This document shows, piece by piece, positions 5,511 through 6,210 of a stretch of DNA of 6,210 bases. Source of the stretch: Pseudomonadota bacterium. Its GTDB lineage: Bacteria; Pseudomonadota; Gammaproteobacteria; Arenicellales; Arenicellaceae. Each line of letters starts with the position of its first letter. The stretch's first letter is position 1. The stretch is taken from contig JABJKL010000206.1 in NCBI GenBank assembly GCA_018660405.1, forward strand, positions 1 to 6,210, given 5' to 3'. The notes below the pieces were generated by a model. It did no database searches and was not told where the DNA came from. It was given only the letters and a program-made list of their open reading frames with translations. Position numbers and translations under genes: made by a program.

Positions 5511-5530
5511 TTTCAAGGATAAGGAATAAC

Positions 5531-6210
5531 ATGGCCAATACCACCAACGAGTTCCCACGCATAAAACGTTTGCCCCCTTACGTTTTCAATATTGTTAACG
5601 AGTTAAAAGCGGCGGCGCGCAAGCGTGGTGAAGATATTATTGATTTTGGGATGGGCAACCCTGACCAAGCTACACCGCAGCCGATTATCGATAAGTTGTG
5701 TGAAGCGGCGCAGCGTCATGGCACAAACCGTTATTCTTTGTCCAAGGGGATTCCGCGTTTGCGCAAAGCGATATGCGACTGGTATCAACGGCGTTACGAT
5801 GTCAGCCTGGATCCAGATACCGAAGCGATTGTAACTATTGGGTCAAAGGAAGGTTTGGCTCATCTTGCCTTGGCAACGGTAGAGCCAGGCGATGCGGTGT
5901 TGGTTCCAAACCCCGCATACCCAATACATCCTTTTGGGTTCGTCATTGCCGGCGCTGATATTCGTCATGTGCCGCTGACGTCAGATGTCGATTTTTTCGA
6001 AGAGTTGGAGCGAGCCCTTAGGAACGCCTGGCCCAAGCCAAAAATGCTGTTATTAAACTTTCCAAGTAATCCAACTGGAGATTGTGTTGAGCTAGACTTT
6101 TTCGAAAAAGTTGTTGCAGTGGCTCGCGAGCACGGGATATGGGTTATCCATGATCTTGCCTACGCTGATATCGTATTTGATGGCTACAAAGCGCCGTCTA
6201 TCATGCAGGT
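5531..6210 (+). CDS. alaC: Alanine (glutamate-pyruvate) aminotransferase, 5' part; cut by window end
   Basis: PLP-dependent class I/II aminotransferase, in E. coli the AlaC/YfdZ enzyme that makes alanine from pyruvate and glutamate in the cytoplasm. 226 codons are visible of about 400; the Schiff-base lysine lies beyond the window. Seen: RIKRLPPYVFNIVNELK (10-26), DIIDFGMGNPDQATP (36-50), SLSKGIPRLRKAICDWY (72-88), IVTIGSKEGLAHLAL (102-116), VLVPNPAYPIHPFGF (125-139), LLLNFPSNPTG with the cofactor-site Asn, and HDLAYADIVFDGYKAPSIMQ (near 205-224), all very close to E. coli AlaC as recalled. The start has AAGGA at 5521-5525, five bases before ATG, with another AAGGA at 5515-5519. Its leader abuts the palindromic element, so any promoter must lie inside the element or upstream. 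The position after nlpD is unusual. Confidence 0.93.
   Translation, partial: MANTTNEFPRIKRLPPYVFNIVNELKAAARKRGEDIIDFGMGNPDQATPQPIIDKLCEAAQRHGTNRYSLSKGIPRLRKAICDWYQRRYDVSLDPDTEAIVTIGSKEGLAHLALATVEPGDAVLVPNPAYPIHPFGFVIAGADIRHVPLTSDVDFFEELERALRNAWPKPKMLLLNFPSNPTGDCVELDFFEKVVAVAREHGIWVIHDLAYADIVFDGYKAPSIMQ

Overview
The window looks like chromosomal DNA of a gammaproteobacterium, probably a marine or aquatic relative of the Pseudomonadales/Cellvibrionales. The evidence is gene order and protein likeness: pheT-ihfA-merR-tRNA-Pro is the order I know from Pseudomonas-type genomes, and pcm-yqaA-nlpD is the order found next to rpoS in many gammaproteobacteria. Base composition is moderate by eye and was not counted. 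All genes are on the + strand.

Left block (1-2691): the 3' two thirds of pheT (phenylalanyl-tRNA synthetase beta), ihfA (IHF alpha) and a small MerR-type regulator form a likely operon. A symmetric 30-bp dyad lies just before the merR gene. After merR comes about 200 bp with a 19-bp tandem repeat and a terminator-like hairpin, then tRNA-Pro(GGG) with encoded CCA and a clear intrinsic terminator.

Middle gap (2692-3086): no gene. It holds a compact multi-hairpin element (about 2705-2824) whose ends pair with each other and enclose several stem-loops, then a second stretch with overlapping hairpins and a short direct repeat. The usual upstream partner of pcm (surE) is absent, so this gap is a synteny junction.

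Right block (3087-6210): pcm (isoaspartyl protein repair), a YqaA/DedA-like membrane protein, and nlpD (lipoprotein with LysM and degenerate M23 domains, an amidase activator in division). In relatives rpoS follows nlpD. Here nlpD instead runs straight into a 263-bp palindromic element with long terminal inverted repeats (5248-5510) that supplies the end of the nlpD reading frame, and next comes alaC (alanine aminotransferase), cut by the window end.

The most unusual content is non-coding: two different fold-back elements, each at a place where expected gene order breaks (surE missing before pcm, rpoS missing after nlpD), sharing an 11-bp motif next to a dyad. The coding genes themselves are ordinary housekeeping genes. 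I see no defence system, phage gene, CRISPR array or biosynthetic cluster.
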